This document shows positions 33,850 through 44,762 of a stretch of DNA of 64,000 nt, piece after piece. The stretch comes from Capra hircus (taxonomy: Eukaryota > Chordata > Mammalia > Artiodactyla > Bovidae), in NCBI RefSeq assembly GCF_001704415.2, contig NW_017189517.1, forward strand, positions 5,033,167-5,097,166, read 5' to 3'. The notes beneath the pieces are model-generated. The model did no database searches and was not told where the DNA came from. It saw only the letters and a list, made by a program, of their open reading frames with translations. The number at the start of each line of letters is the position of its first letter. Position 1 is the stretch's first letter. Made by a program: the position numbers and the translations under genes.

Positions 33850-34062
33850 CATGTGTATTCACTCCTGAATGACTCTTTGTGATCCCATGGACCATAGCCT
33901 GTCAGGCTCCTCTGTCCATGGGATTTCCCAGGCAAGAATGCTGGAGTGAGTTGCCATTTCCTTCTCCAGGGGATCTTCTGACCCATGGATTGAACCCATG
34001 TCTCTTTTGTCTCCTTCACTGGCAGGTGGATTCTTTACCAGTGTGCCATCCGGGAAGTCTGG
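33850..34062 (-). mobile_element. Bov-tA SINE
   Basis: Reverse orientation: 'gaatgactctttgtgatccc', 'gtcaggctcctctgtccatg', 'gttgccatttccttctccagg' and a diverged head ending 'gtgccatccgggaagtc'. Near full-length. Confidence 0.87.
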
Positions 34063-34074
34063 AAACCTACCTAC

Positions 34075-34385
34075 TCACCATTTAAAACTCAGCTAAAGCA
34101 TCTCTTTGCTCAAGAAGTTTTCTCTGAACTTCTGAACCACATTAGGTCAAACAAATCCCACTACATTTTTAGTGCCCCTGCTCCCCAGTGCTCTGTAGTT
34201 TCTCCATCATTGTAATTACGGCATTTATAGAAATTATCTGTTTACATATCTATTTGTCCAACTAAACAGACAGTTCTATGAAAATGGAGGCCTTGTGTTT
34301 GTTCTCTTTGTTTCTGCAGGGGAACTAGCCCATTGTTTTCTTCTTAGTCCATCGATAGTCAATATTTATTGCTCTTTCTTAATGT
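34075..34385 (+). repeat. L2 LINE 3' end
   Basis: 'aactcagctaaagcatctc', 'tcaagaagttttctctgaac', 'tctgtttacatatctatttg' and 'atgaaaatggaggccttgtg' follow L2 3' order. It lies just past a Bov-tA SINE. Confidence 0.65.
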
Positions 34386-35298
34386 TATGTTGGTATATAA
34401 TCTGACTCTGGACTTTCTCAGAATTACTGAGGAAAATTAGATCATATTCTTAATGACCATGGGAACGTTTGGCCTTGGCAGATAAAAGCAGCCAGGAAGT
34501 AGTGTGTGTACCTTATTCTCAGTGGTATACCCAGCAAAGCTAAAACCATGGAGAACTAATAAGCTGACCTTTGGAGAGTTGCCAAGATTTGGGGGTGGAG
34601 TAGGGTATTTTTGCACAAGCTAAAGAAAAATGTGTAAATGAGGCTATTCAGACCTATGGGTTAAAGTGGGATAGAGGCAGCAGATGACAGAAGGAGCAGT
34701 GATTTAATATGCCTGGCAAGGGCCCAGGAAAAAGTTTTCAAATCCAGGAAAAAACAGATGGGGTAATATTGATGTAAGTACATGTATAACAGCATCAAAG
34801 AAGGTAGACGGGCATTTATTTTGCCACTTTTGGGGACTAGCCACTAAGACTTCTTGTGCATTGTTTTCTCTTAGTATACCTACAATTTCTCTCTGTCTAG
34901 CTAGCTCTCTCTTTTTTGTCCCCCACCCTGTCACTCTGATCTCAGCTGCTTTGGGACTCTAGCCAAATACATTACTCTTTCTCAGCAAGAACTCTCTTTT
35001 CTCTGTTTAATGTTGTGATAACAATGCCTTTGTGTTCATCGATCTCAACATGATATGTATCACATAACATAAGTAGTGGTCACCACTCACTGGGCTTAGT
35101 GGGTGAGGGGAACTGACCCACTGGATGGGGCAGAAAGTGGAATAAAACAGGCGAGAGTGATAAGAAAAAAAGTTAAAAAGACTAGATAACTCAATAGGCT
35201 GATTTAGGGGTAGGGGCAGCAATTTTATACCAGAACCCTGTGTTCTTATAGCAAATGGCTTGATGATGTGAACATGATAGGTCTGGTTATGTTCTCCA
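34386..35298. other. Unassigned sequence
   Basis: No gene or named repeat. Short frames at 34704-34934 and 35007-35222 (minus) show no recognisable domain. Confidence 0.4.
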
Positions 35299-35765
35299 CT
35301 TTAGTCACTTAGTTGTGTCTGACTCTTTGTGACCCCATGGACTGCAGCATGCTAGGCTTCCTTGTCCATCACCAACTCCCAGAGCTTGCTCAAACTCATG
35401 ACCATTGAGTCAGCGATGCCATCCAACAATCTCATTCTCTGTCAGGCCCTTCTCTGCCCACTTTCAATCCTTCCCAGCATCAGGGTCTTTTCAAATGAGT
35501 CAGTTCTTTGCATCAGGTGACCAAAGTATTGGAGTTTCAGCTTTAGCATCAGTCCTCCCAATAAATATTCAGGACTGATTTCCTTTAGGATGGACTGGTT
35601 GGATCTCCTTGCAGTCCAAGGGACTCTCGAGAGTCTTTTCTAATACCACAGTTCAAAAGCATCAGTTCTTTGGCACTCAGCTTTCTTTATAGTCCAACTC
35701 TCACATCCATACATGACTACTGGAAAAACAATAGCTTTGACTAGACGGACCTTTGTTGGCAACAA
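35299..35765 (-). mobile_element. BovB LINE 3' fragment
   Basis: Minus-strand BovB from a decayed 3' tail ('ctttagtcacttagttgtgtc') into the RT C-terminal region, ending at 'gacctttgttggcaac'. It carries the variant seen in the 2547, 20187 and 25722 copies ('aatattcagg' on this strand). No clear TSD. Confidence 0.85.
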
Positions 35766-37208
35766 AACTTATGCCATTAGAGCATTTATTATGAGGTTTT
35801 TTGCATAGCACCTTGCAAAGTGCAAAGTAGATTTTAGAGATAGTCTCCTATATTTCCTAAGGCATTTGTTCTGCAAGCCTTTGGCTCCTCATCTATGACT
35901 ACCCATGACCCAAGTCCAGCTTTCCTCTATTGTCTTTTCATTGCAGAAGTAAGCCTTCGGAACGTGTTCCTTCTGGCCCAAAGCTATTCAGGATGGGCAT
36001 TTCCTATTTCCCTATTCATGACAAAGAGGTTATTGTAGTTATAGGAAATCACAAAATTGCCCAAGTAGACAAAAAAATGTAGCTTCTCTGTCTATAACTT
36101 GTGACTTTCTAAGGAGTAACACCCTCTTACACACACACACACACACCTCCCTACTATATAACATGGAAATATCTCTTTAAGTTACAAGTATCTACTCAAA
36201 TGGCTTAGACCAGTTTTTATTTTATTCCTTCACCCCCTCCCTGTTCTTGTCCAAGATGAATTTAAGATGTATGGGGAAAGCAAACTTACCTGACTTGGGG
36301 ACTACAAAGAAGAGATAAGCCCCATATTCTCATGGATAATGCCCTCCATTGTCCAGGAGCTTCGGTTTGCCCTTAAGCATATTTCTCATTTCCCTGAGCA
36401 TGTAGTATCATGCTATTCCTGAATTCTAAAATCCTGGCATTTTGGTTCTCAGTGACCATTTCTAACTTAGTAATTGGTATGCCCCTCTGTTTGCACAGGT
36501 GACTCAGACCCTTGAGTTAGAGATGGCACTCTGATACAGTCGATCTGCCCCCTGTGAGCACATAGTTTCACGGCCACATCACCCCTAACTCTGTAGCCTT
36601 TTATTATAGATTCTCTAGGAAGTATTCTTCCTTACTTTGTTGATACCCTATGAGGAAATTCCAGAGTTTTACATGCTTTGTGCACCATATGGGGACTGAA
36701 ATTCTTGACCATATTGTACTGCAACCTTTTCTCTGTCACAGCCTCCCTCCAGACTGAGGTGTTACCAGTATGCAATGTATTGTCAGATAAAATCATGGGG
36801 CTAAGCTTATCTGAATTTTGTATTCCTTTAAAATGATCTATGTGTTTCAGAATTACACCCTCTCTATCCCCAGATGTGGTACTGAAGATGTGAGACAAAG
36901 ACCCGATGAATCATCTCTTTGTTCAAATTCTATCTTCTCCTTTTCTTCTAGAATTCTACAGGACTAGAAGGGAATCGACTTTTTTCCTTAACAAACACTG
37001 CTTTTCAAGCTGATTGACTTCCTATTTTCATAATTAGAATATGAATATCCAAACTCTTTGTTTCTATTTTTGCCACAATTCTAACCACCTCCCCCAAACT
37101 TAAGAACAAACATATATTTGAATGACTAGGAAGAAGGTTCTATAAATTGACAGACTTAAGAAATATGATCTCTATACTATGTGTGAGTAGCTAACTTTAT
37201 AAATGTTT
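35766..37208. other. Unassigned sequence
   Basis: Contains a (CA)n run at about 36129-36147. A minus-strand frame at 36632-36898 (88 codons) has no recognisable domain. No named repeat. Confidence 0.4.
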
Positions 37209-37275
37209 TTTTTTAATTTTTTTTAATTTTTTAAATTTTAAAATCTTTAATTCTTACATGCGTTCCCAAACTGAA
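37209..37275 (-). mobile_element. Bovine L1 3' end, about 65 bp
   Basis: T-rich tail followed by 'aaattttaaaatctttaatt' and 'cttacatgcgttcccaaac', identical in plan to the 3' ends at 23731 and 54723. 5'-truncated within about 60 bp of the tail. Confidence 0.75.
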
Positions 37276-37419
37276 GACAAAGATAACATGTTGGAATGAG
37301 CACATACTGGTTGTGTTTATCTCTTCCCAACTCTGTTAAGTCAAGTTGTTAATTGGATATCAGCCATGTCTGTTGTATTTACACAATGGAAATTAACAAA
37401 TGCCACAGATCAGGTTTTT

Positions 37420-37810
37420 TTTTTTTTTAATTAAAGAGCTTCATTCAACATTTACCAGCATACCACTGTATTGGGTATACTGCAAAAACAAGTTTATATC
37501 CAGCTTTACCTTATGTAGACTAGTTACCAGTCAGAATGCTACAGCCAGGCAGCCTAGAGAGTCCCAGGTGTACCCTCCCCATCTCCTAAAGTCAAAGAAT
37601 ACTATATGCAAGTCCTCACTGCCAATGCCAGTTTGACAAAGGTAATGGCAAAGTCCACAGGTACACCAGGCTTCTGGTATAATAACATTGTGGAATTAGC
37701 AGTACCACCTCGGAAATGCAATAGTTTCTCCAAATTTGTTCCAACACTGGTATCAGGGGCCTTATGTCTTCACCAATCCTTCAAACAAATTCTGTTTTTT
37801 ATCATTTAAA
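37420..37810 (-). pseudogene. Possible processed pseudogene, parent unknown
   Basis: A 14-base T-run (37420-37433) is followed by sequence that reads on the minus strand like a spliced transcript 3' end, finishing 'gaatgaagctctttaatt' before the A-tail. A minus-strand frame gives a hydrophobic peptide stretch (GVPVDFAITFVKLALAV), but I cannot identify a parent gene. No TSD or canonical AATAAA was found, so an A-tailed element of another kind remains possible. Confidence 0.25.
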
Positions 37811-38135
37811 AGAGAAAGCCAGAATCAGAATAGTGCTACAGTTTGACATTGAAAAATAATGGCTACAGTGTATTTTTCCCAGCTATGTCAGGCCATAGTT
37901 TACATGATATTTTAAGGTCACTCCTGATATATGGCTAACAGAAAACAGTTTAAGAGAGTTTTTAAAGGATTGTTGGGGTTTTGTAGAATATATAAAAAAG
38001 CCCTAAATTTATACTTCATTTTTAATCTTATGTTTTTCCTCTGTTAAAAACTAAAATATCTTAGTGGTCATAACCATGGGAGTGCTATGATATTAACAGC
38101 CAGATTCTTCCTAAGTTTTCAATTTTATTAGACTG

Positions 38136-38160
38136 NNNNNNNNNNNNNNNNNNNNNNNNN
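38136..38160. other. Assembly gap (25 N)
   Basis: A run of exactly 25 N in the sequence. The true gap size is unknown. Confidence 0.99.
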
Positions 38161-38633
38161 TAGTGTCTTTTTTGTTTAATTTACTTCTCAATTTTAGCTG
38201 ACATTAAAAAGAACATTTTAAAATTTAACAAACATGACATTTTTCCAAAAGAAATAAAAGCCTGAATGATTCAAGAATGCTTCAGTTTCTTTTCACCATG
38301 TGTAACAAAGATAGCTAGTGTCAACTCTGGTTTCTAAACAATAATGACCTAAAAAATCAGACTCTAAGTTCGAATAATCTTACCTCCAAAATGTGAGCAC
38401 ACATTGTGATATACTGTGAGAATGTTATCATGCCCACTAAACTAAAATTTTAAACAGTGAGAGCTGAGGCAATTCATTTTAGCAAAAATATTTGTAAAGT
38501 TATCAAAAACTTGTCTATAGGATGAGATTGAGAGAAATGAAATGATACCCTTGAAATTCTCCAGAATAAGAGTGTCAACTGAATGGCTTACAGAAGTGGG
38601 AGATACATAAAACGTTGGATGTTGCTTCGTGAG
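38161..38633. other. AT-rich sequence after the gap
   Basis: No gene or repeat recognised. Confidence 0.4.
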
Positions 38634-38845
38634 GTGTTGTTGTTTAGTCACTAAGTCGTGTCTGACTCTTTGTGACCCCATGAACTGTAGCCCACCAGAC
38701 TCCTCTGTCCATGGGGTTTCCAGGAAAAAATAGTAAAGTGAGTTGCCATTTCTTTCTCCAGGGAATCTTACCAGCCGAGGGATCAAATCCACATTCCTGC
38801 ATTGCAGGCAGAGTCTATACTACCAAGGCATGTGGGAAAACCTTG
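38634..38845 (-). mobile_element. Bov-tA SINE
   Basis: Reverse orientation: 'gttgttgtttagtcactaag', 'gaccccatgaactgtagccc', 'gttgccatttctttctccagg' and a partly decayed head ('gcattgcaggcagagtctat'). Confidence 0.87.
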
Positions 38846-39829
38846 GTAAAATTAGAAAGAACATTTAATATTCCCTTTATGGTGCTTAGTTGAGTGAATC
38901 TCAGGAGACCAGATTTATTTAATGGCTGTTTGTTAGACAGGTTTTTAAGCAGAATGGAAATCTCTGGGATGGGAGAGGGGAAATACATCACTTCAGTTAG
39001 TAGAAAGAGAATGTGCTAGATCAGTGAATCAGAAATATGTACAGGTGAGATACTGGAGAACAGGCGATAGGAAAAGGAAATGGAGGTAACAGTATTTGAA
39101 CTCTTACAATCATAGGAGTAAGGTGAGTCAAGAAGACAGTTGAGTTTCACTGAATTAAACAGAAATTATATTAATAACTGAGACTGTATTGCACAGAACC
39201 TACTTCTAGTTGCCCTAGTTATTTCCTGCTCCCTTTATAATATAATGAATATCAAGTTTTTTTAAATGAAGCAAATAGTAATCAGAAAACTGGCCAGTAA
39301 TCAGTAAAATATGATCCAGTCAGTTCCAGCTTCAGGGGAAAGCTAGGAAGGAATTTGGTAGGTGTCTTGTGCCATAGATAAAATATAAGATTATATAGAG
39401 ATGGATTTAAATTGTACTTAAAAGGAATCTGCATACAAGAGGTTATTTTAGATACCACACTGTTGTACCACTCAATTGATTTTATCTTAGTCAATGCCAA
39501 TAAACTAAATATTTCATGAGTCCATGTCACCATATCCCTGCCACTCTTAGCCATTGCTCCTTAGGAGGAAACCCTAGAACTCACAGAAGGCACAGCTCCT
39601 TGCCTTGATGTGGTGGCTTCTGTAAAGCACTTTTGATTGCTAGCAATTATGGCGGGTTGCTTTTTGATTGGTCTCCATGGTGGTTGATGCTACAAAAGAG
39701 GATTAGTTCTATCCTAGGGGCAAGGATAGAGAGATGAAGAGTCAAAATGTTTAAAAAATTATTTGTGTCAAAGATTTCAATATGTGTTGGGGCAATTTTT
39801 ACTACAGATATTGACAGTTTTGCTTCTGG
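38846..39829. other. Unassigned sequence
   Basis: No gene or named repeat. A 90-codon minus-strand frame (39282-39554) has no visible domain. Confidence 0.4.
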
Positions 39830-40409
39830 CATTTTCTTCACAGTTCTGTTCAGTTCAGTTCAGTCAGTCAGTCGTGTCTGACTCTTTGCGACCCAATGAA
39901 TCACAGCACACCAAGCCTCCCTGTTCATCACCATCTCGGGGAGTTCACTCAGACTCATGTCCATCGAATCGGTGATGCCATCCAGCCATCTCATCCTCAG
40001 TCGTCCCCTTCTCCTCCTGTCCCCAATCCCTCCCAGCATCAGAGTCTTTTCCAATGAGTCAACTCTTCACATGAGGTGGACAAAGTACTGCAGTTTCAGC
40101 TTTAGCATCATTCCTTCCAAAGAAATCCCAGGGCTGATCTCCTTCAGAATGGACTATTTGGATCTCCTTGCAGTACAAGTGACTCTCAAGAGTCTTCTCC
40201 AACACCACAGTTCAAAAGCATCAATTCTTCAGTGTTCAGCCTTCTTCACAGTCCAACTCTCACATCCATACATGACCACAGGAAAAACCATAGCCTTGAC
40301 TAGAAGGACCTTAGTCGGCAAAGTAATGTCTCTGCTTTTGAATATACTATCTAGGTTGGTCATAACTTTTCTTCCAAGGAGTAAGCATCTTTTAATTTCA
40401 TGGCTGCAG

Positions 40410-40871
40410 TCACCATCTGCAGTGATTTTTGAGCCCCCCAAAAATAAAGTCTGACACTGTTTCCACTGTTTCCTCATCTATTTCCCATGAAGTGATGGGA
40501 CCAGATGCCATGATCTTTGTTTTCTGAATGTTGAGCTTTAAGCCAACTTTTTCACTCTCCACTTTCACTTTCATCAAGAAGCTTTTTAGTTCCTCTTCAC
40601 TTTCTGCCATAAGGGTGGTATCATCTGCATATCTGAGGTTATTGATATTTCTCCCAGCAATCCTGACTCCAGCTTGTGTTTCTTCCAGTCCAAAGTTTCT
40701 CATGATGTACTCTGCATATAAGTTAAATAAACAGTCTGACAATATACAGCCTTGATGTAATCCTTTCCTTATTTGGAACCAGTCTGTTGTTCCATGTCCA
40801 GTTCTAACTGTTGCATCCTGACTTGCATACAGATTTCTCAAGAGGCAGGTCAGGTGATCTGGTATTCTCAT
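40410..40871 (-). pseudogene. BovB reverse transcriptase fragment (153 codons)
   Basis: Covers the RT palm in the minus-strand half of the inverted BovB. RTE-type motif B wording appears as HQGCILSDCLFNLYAEY (other copies have SPCLF), followed by LRYADDTTLMAESEEELK with intact YADD. The frame leaves the RT product at 'FGGLKNHCRW', a frameshift within the 'ggggctccaaaa' region. The first Met is internal. Non-functional. Confidence 0.8.
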
Positions 40872-41484
40872 CTCTTTCAGAATTTATCGCAGTTTATTGT
40901 GATCCACACAGTCAAAGGCTTTGGCATAGTCAATAAAGAAGAAATAGATGTTTTTCTGGAACTCTCTTGCTTTTTCCATGATCCAGCGGATGTTGGCAAT
41001 TTGATCTCCGGTTCTTCTGCCTTTTCTAAAACCAGTTTGAACATCAGGGAGTTCACAGTTCACGTATTGCTGAAGCCTCGCTTAAAGAATTTTGAGCATT
41101 ATTTTACTAGCATGTGAGATGAGTGCAATTGTGTGGTAATTTGAGCATTCTTTGGCATTGCCTTTGTTTGGAATTGGAATAAAAACTGACCTTTTCCATT
41201 CCTGTGGCCACTGCTGAGTTTTCCAAATTTGCTGGCATATTGACTGCAGCACTTTCACAGCATCATCTTTCAGGATTTGAAACAGTTCAACTGGAAAAGA
41301 GGAACTCCCCAGGTCATTAGGTGCCCAATATGTTACTGGAGATCAGTCGAGAAATAACTCGAGAAAGAATGAAGGGATGGAAGCAAAGCAACCACAATAC
41401 CCAGCTGTGGATGTGACTGGTGATAGAAGCAAGGTCCGATGCTGCAAAGAGCAATATTGCATATGAACCTGGAATGTCAGGTCC

Positions 41485-42195
41485 ATGAATCAAGGCAAAT
41501 TAGAAGTGGTAAAACAAGAGATGGCAACGGTGAATGTCGACATTCTAGGAATCAGTGAACTAAAATGGACTGGAATGGATGAATTTAACTCAAATGACCA
41601 TTATATCTACTACTGCGGGCAGGAATCCCTCAGAATAAATGGAGTAGCCATCATGGTCGACAAAAGAGTCCGAAATGCAGTACTTGGATGCAATCTCAAA
41701 AATGACAGAATGATCTCTGTTTGTCTCCAAGACAAACCATTCAATATCACAGTTATCCAAGTCTATGCCCCAACCAGTAACACTGAAGAAGCTGAAGTTG
41801 AATGGTTCTATGAAGACCTACAAGACTTTGTAGAACTAACACCCAAAAAAGATGTCCTTTTCATTAAAAGGGACTGGAATGCAAAAGTAGGAAGTCAAGA
41901 AACACCTGGAGTAACAGGCAAATTTGGCCTTGGAATGTGGAATGAAGCAAGGCAAAGACTAATAGAGTTTTGCCAAGAAAATGCACTGGTCATAGCAAAC
42001 ACCCTCTTCCAACAACACAAGAGAAGACTATACACATGGACATCTCCAAATGGTCAACACCGAAATCAGATTGATGATATTCTTTGCAGCCAAAGATGGA
42101 GAAGCTCTGTACCGTCAACAAACACAAGACCAGGAGCTGACTGTGGCTCAGATCATGAACTCCTTATTACCAAATTCAGACTAAAATTGAAGTAA
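41485..42195 (+). pseudogene. BovB APE-type endonuclease (236 codons)
   Basis: The most complete endonuclease domain in the window. The family enzyme nicks target DNA to prime reverse transcription. Visible motifs: SELKW at residues 24-28 with the catalytic Glu, QVYAP at 92-96, RDWNAKVG at 129-136 (Asp and Asn kept; the usual preceding Gly is Arg), QIDDILCS at 195-202, and GSDHELL at 221-227 with the Asp-His pair. Just upstream, the family codon for Gly in GTWNVRSM has become a TGA stop, so the true N-terminus is cut off. Codons stop at 42195; the linker continues in another frame at 42262-42570. It lies in the inverted half of the copy, apart from its RT. Confidence 0.85.
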
Positions 42196-42261
42196 GTAGG
42201 GAAAACCACTAGACCATTCAGGTATGACCTAAATCAAATCCCTTATGAATATACAGCGGAA

Positions 42262-42570
42262 GTGAGTAATAGATTTTGGGCCCTAGATCTGATAGATAGA
42301 GTGCCTGAAGAACTATGGAATGAGGTTCATGACATTGTACAGGAGACAGGGATCAAGACCATCCCCATGGAAAAGAAATGCAAAAAAGCAATGTGGCTGT
42401 CTGGGGAGGCCTTACAAATAGCTGTGAAAAGAAGAGAGGCGAAAAGGAAAGGAGAAAAGGAAAGATATAAGCATCTGAATGCAGAGTTCGAAAGAATAGT
42501 AAGAAGAGATAAGGAAGCCTTCTTCAGTGATCAATGCAAAGAAATAGAGGAAAACAACAGAATGGGATAG
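42262..42570 (+). pseudogene. BovB linker between endonuclease and RT (102 codons)
   Basis: Continues the BovB product after stops: LIDRVPEELWNEVHDIVQETGIKTIP, then a Lys/Arg-rich stretch (KRREAKRKGEKERYKHLNAEF) and SDQCKEIEENNRMG. A TAG follows where other copies read on (GKTRDLF). The element's inverted half ends 40 bases later. Confidence 0.8.
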
Positions 42571-42626
42571 ACTAGAGATCTCTTCAAGAAAATTAGAGAT
42601 ACCAAGGGAACATTTTCTTCACAGTT

Positions 42627-44476
42627 ATTTATATTTTCCAGATATATACATCTCAGAACATCTCAGTTAAGGAAGGCTTTTCTAAGAGATTTTTTTTTTT
42701 TTTGCAGTTTTATAGCAGCACTGACAGGCACAAGAAGTTTAGTCACAAGGTCATGCAATGAATCAGAGATCAGCAAGGGTCCTGGGTACCATCAAGTCAT
42801 GTCAGGGTAACTAATTTGCTTGTAAATCAACGTGTTTTGTATTGGAAGAGACTCAGCAATATTTGCTTAAGGAAACATTTTTAAATTATATTTTTCCTAG
42901 CCAATATAGTAACATGGAATTTTTTTAACACTCTATCAGCAACTCTTAACCTCTGAGCTATTTAAAAGCCAGTCATGCATCATTTTCACAGAAAAGCTGC
43001 CTGGGCATTTTTGTGTATGTGGCAATAGGCTAGTTGGCTATTTGGGAATTTAACATGTGCCACACACTCAAATATTGGCAAATAATTATTACTAGAGCTA
43101 TTTAGAATAATTATCCAGTATATGCATTGCTAAATGCAAGTATATACTTCTCTGAGGAAAGCATGTTGATATTAGTTCATTAAGCTCTATCTCAGGTCGG
43201 TCAGGCAAAGATGAATTTAAAGCCAATAAGACATGGCTCCTGGCCTCAGGGACTTGACAGACTAACAAGACTGACATACAAGGAAGCAAACATATGAGTT
43301 TAAGGTATTAGTGGAACATGGGGAGGTGTGGTCCTTGCCTTAGACTTTTACATTCTGAGACTAAGCAGTCCAGGAGCTTCCACAGGGATTACTATGTCAG
43401 GGAACAGTCAAGCTGATGTGTAGTGGCTGTAACTATCAATTTCATGTGACAATCAATGTAAATATGCTGCAGAAGAAAGTATGATACATAGACTTCATGG
43501 TGTTCAGCAAATTCTTTGGATGTTTTGAGATTTAACAAAACAGAAATATGAAAGAAAATAAATATTTCTGAAGTCTCACCCAGCAACATTATTCTAATCT
43601 ATAAGATGTATAGAGTTACAAGCTAAGAATTCCTGGTAATCTGAAACATCTAAATGTTTAGGCTGCATAGTTGAGATTGGAAATAGTACACATAATTGTT
43701 TGAAAGTGAAAAACTGTTATTTATTGCTATGGTTCTCATTTTGAAATTTTTCATTAGAATGCAAATCCATTAACCTCTTTTATTTGGGACCCATCCAATT
43801 TTACTGATCCCCAAGTAAATCTAAGTAAATAAATATAAGCCAATTTAAATTGAAATCCTCTCAAAACCTTAAAATTCAAAGTCTAAAGTATTTTCCTACA
43901 AAACAGAATTCTTGTATTGCGATTTCAAGAATTATCACTAACAAAATCACTACACTTTCTACTAAAGGTATTAATTACTTGTTTGAGATAGTCCTAGAGA
44001 TTCTCACTGAAGTTTTTCCAGGCCAGCATTGTCAACAGCAATGGGCCACAGTGACTTTCAACTTAATATATTCCTTTGCTTAACTCCCATGATAATTTAC
44101 ACTTGAATAGACATGACATATCCTCTGGCAATGTTTATATGAATATAAGAATATAAGATATTAAATAATATGTAACATTTCAAATTTTTTTACTGAACTA
44201 TTTCCATGGGAACTGAAGCAAGGTACTGAAAATTGAAACTTTTTTCCCCTTATTAGCTAGATGTGAGGCCTTTTTCTTAGAGATTCTATTGCACAAGAGC
44301 TAAAATCACTAACTTTATTAATTATAGACTTAATTAATAGCTTAACTGATTTTCTTAAAGGTCAAGGGAGGAAACATAAAAAGTATTTTAGGTAATTGAT
44401 TTTAAACACATCACCTTTATAAAAGGTTAAATAAAAAATTCTAAATTATCATCAATACAAAGTGTCTGCAGATATT
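42627..44476. other. Unassigned sequence
   Basis: No gene or named repeat. A T-run lies near 42691-42704. A segment around 43200-43270 ('aataagacatggctcctggcctcagggac') resembles an old interspersed repeat that I cannot name. Confidence 0.35.
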
Positions 44477-44762
44477 TTAATTTTATTTTTAATTATTTTT
44501 ATTTTTAATATAAATTTATTTATTTTAATTGGAGGCTAATTACTTTAAAATATTGTATTGGTTTTGCCATACATCAACATGAATCTGCAACGGGTGTACA
44601 CGTGTTTCTCATCCTGAAACCCCCTCCCACCTCCCTCCCCATACCATCCCTCTGGGTCATCCCAGTGTACCAGCCACAAGCATCGTGTATCATGGATCGA
44701 ACCTGGACTGGCAATTCATTTCATATATGATATTATACATGTTTCAATGCCATTCTCCCAAA

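Larger units (their letters stand above)
39846..42610 (-). mobile_element. BovB LINE, 2.77 kb, with 5' inversion and 16-bp TSD
   Basis: One insertion made of two opposite halves. 39846-about 41297 is minus-strand BovB, from the 3' tail back to the RT codons PVELFQ. About 41298-42610 is plus-strand BovB, from the 5' leader ('gaactccccaggtcatt') through the endonuclease to codons KIRDTKGTF. A 16-bp target-site duplication 'cattttcttcacagtt' flanks the whole (39830-39845 and 42611-42626). About 240 bp of BovB between the two halves is missing, and a few bases of overlap mark the junction. This is the twin-priming pattern. Confidence 0.93.

Noticed and set aside
39846..42610. Two independent BovB insertions in opposite orientation, or a misassembly
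   Set aside because: A single 16-bp duplication encloses both halves and none lies between them. The two halves are complementary parts of one element, with only the segment between them missing.
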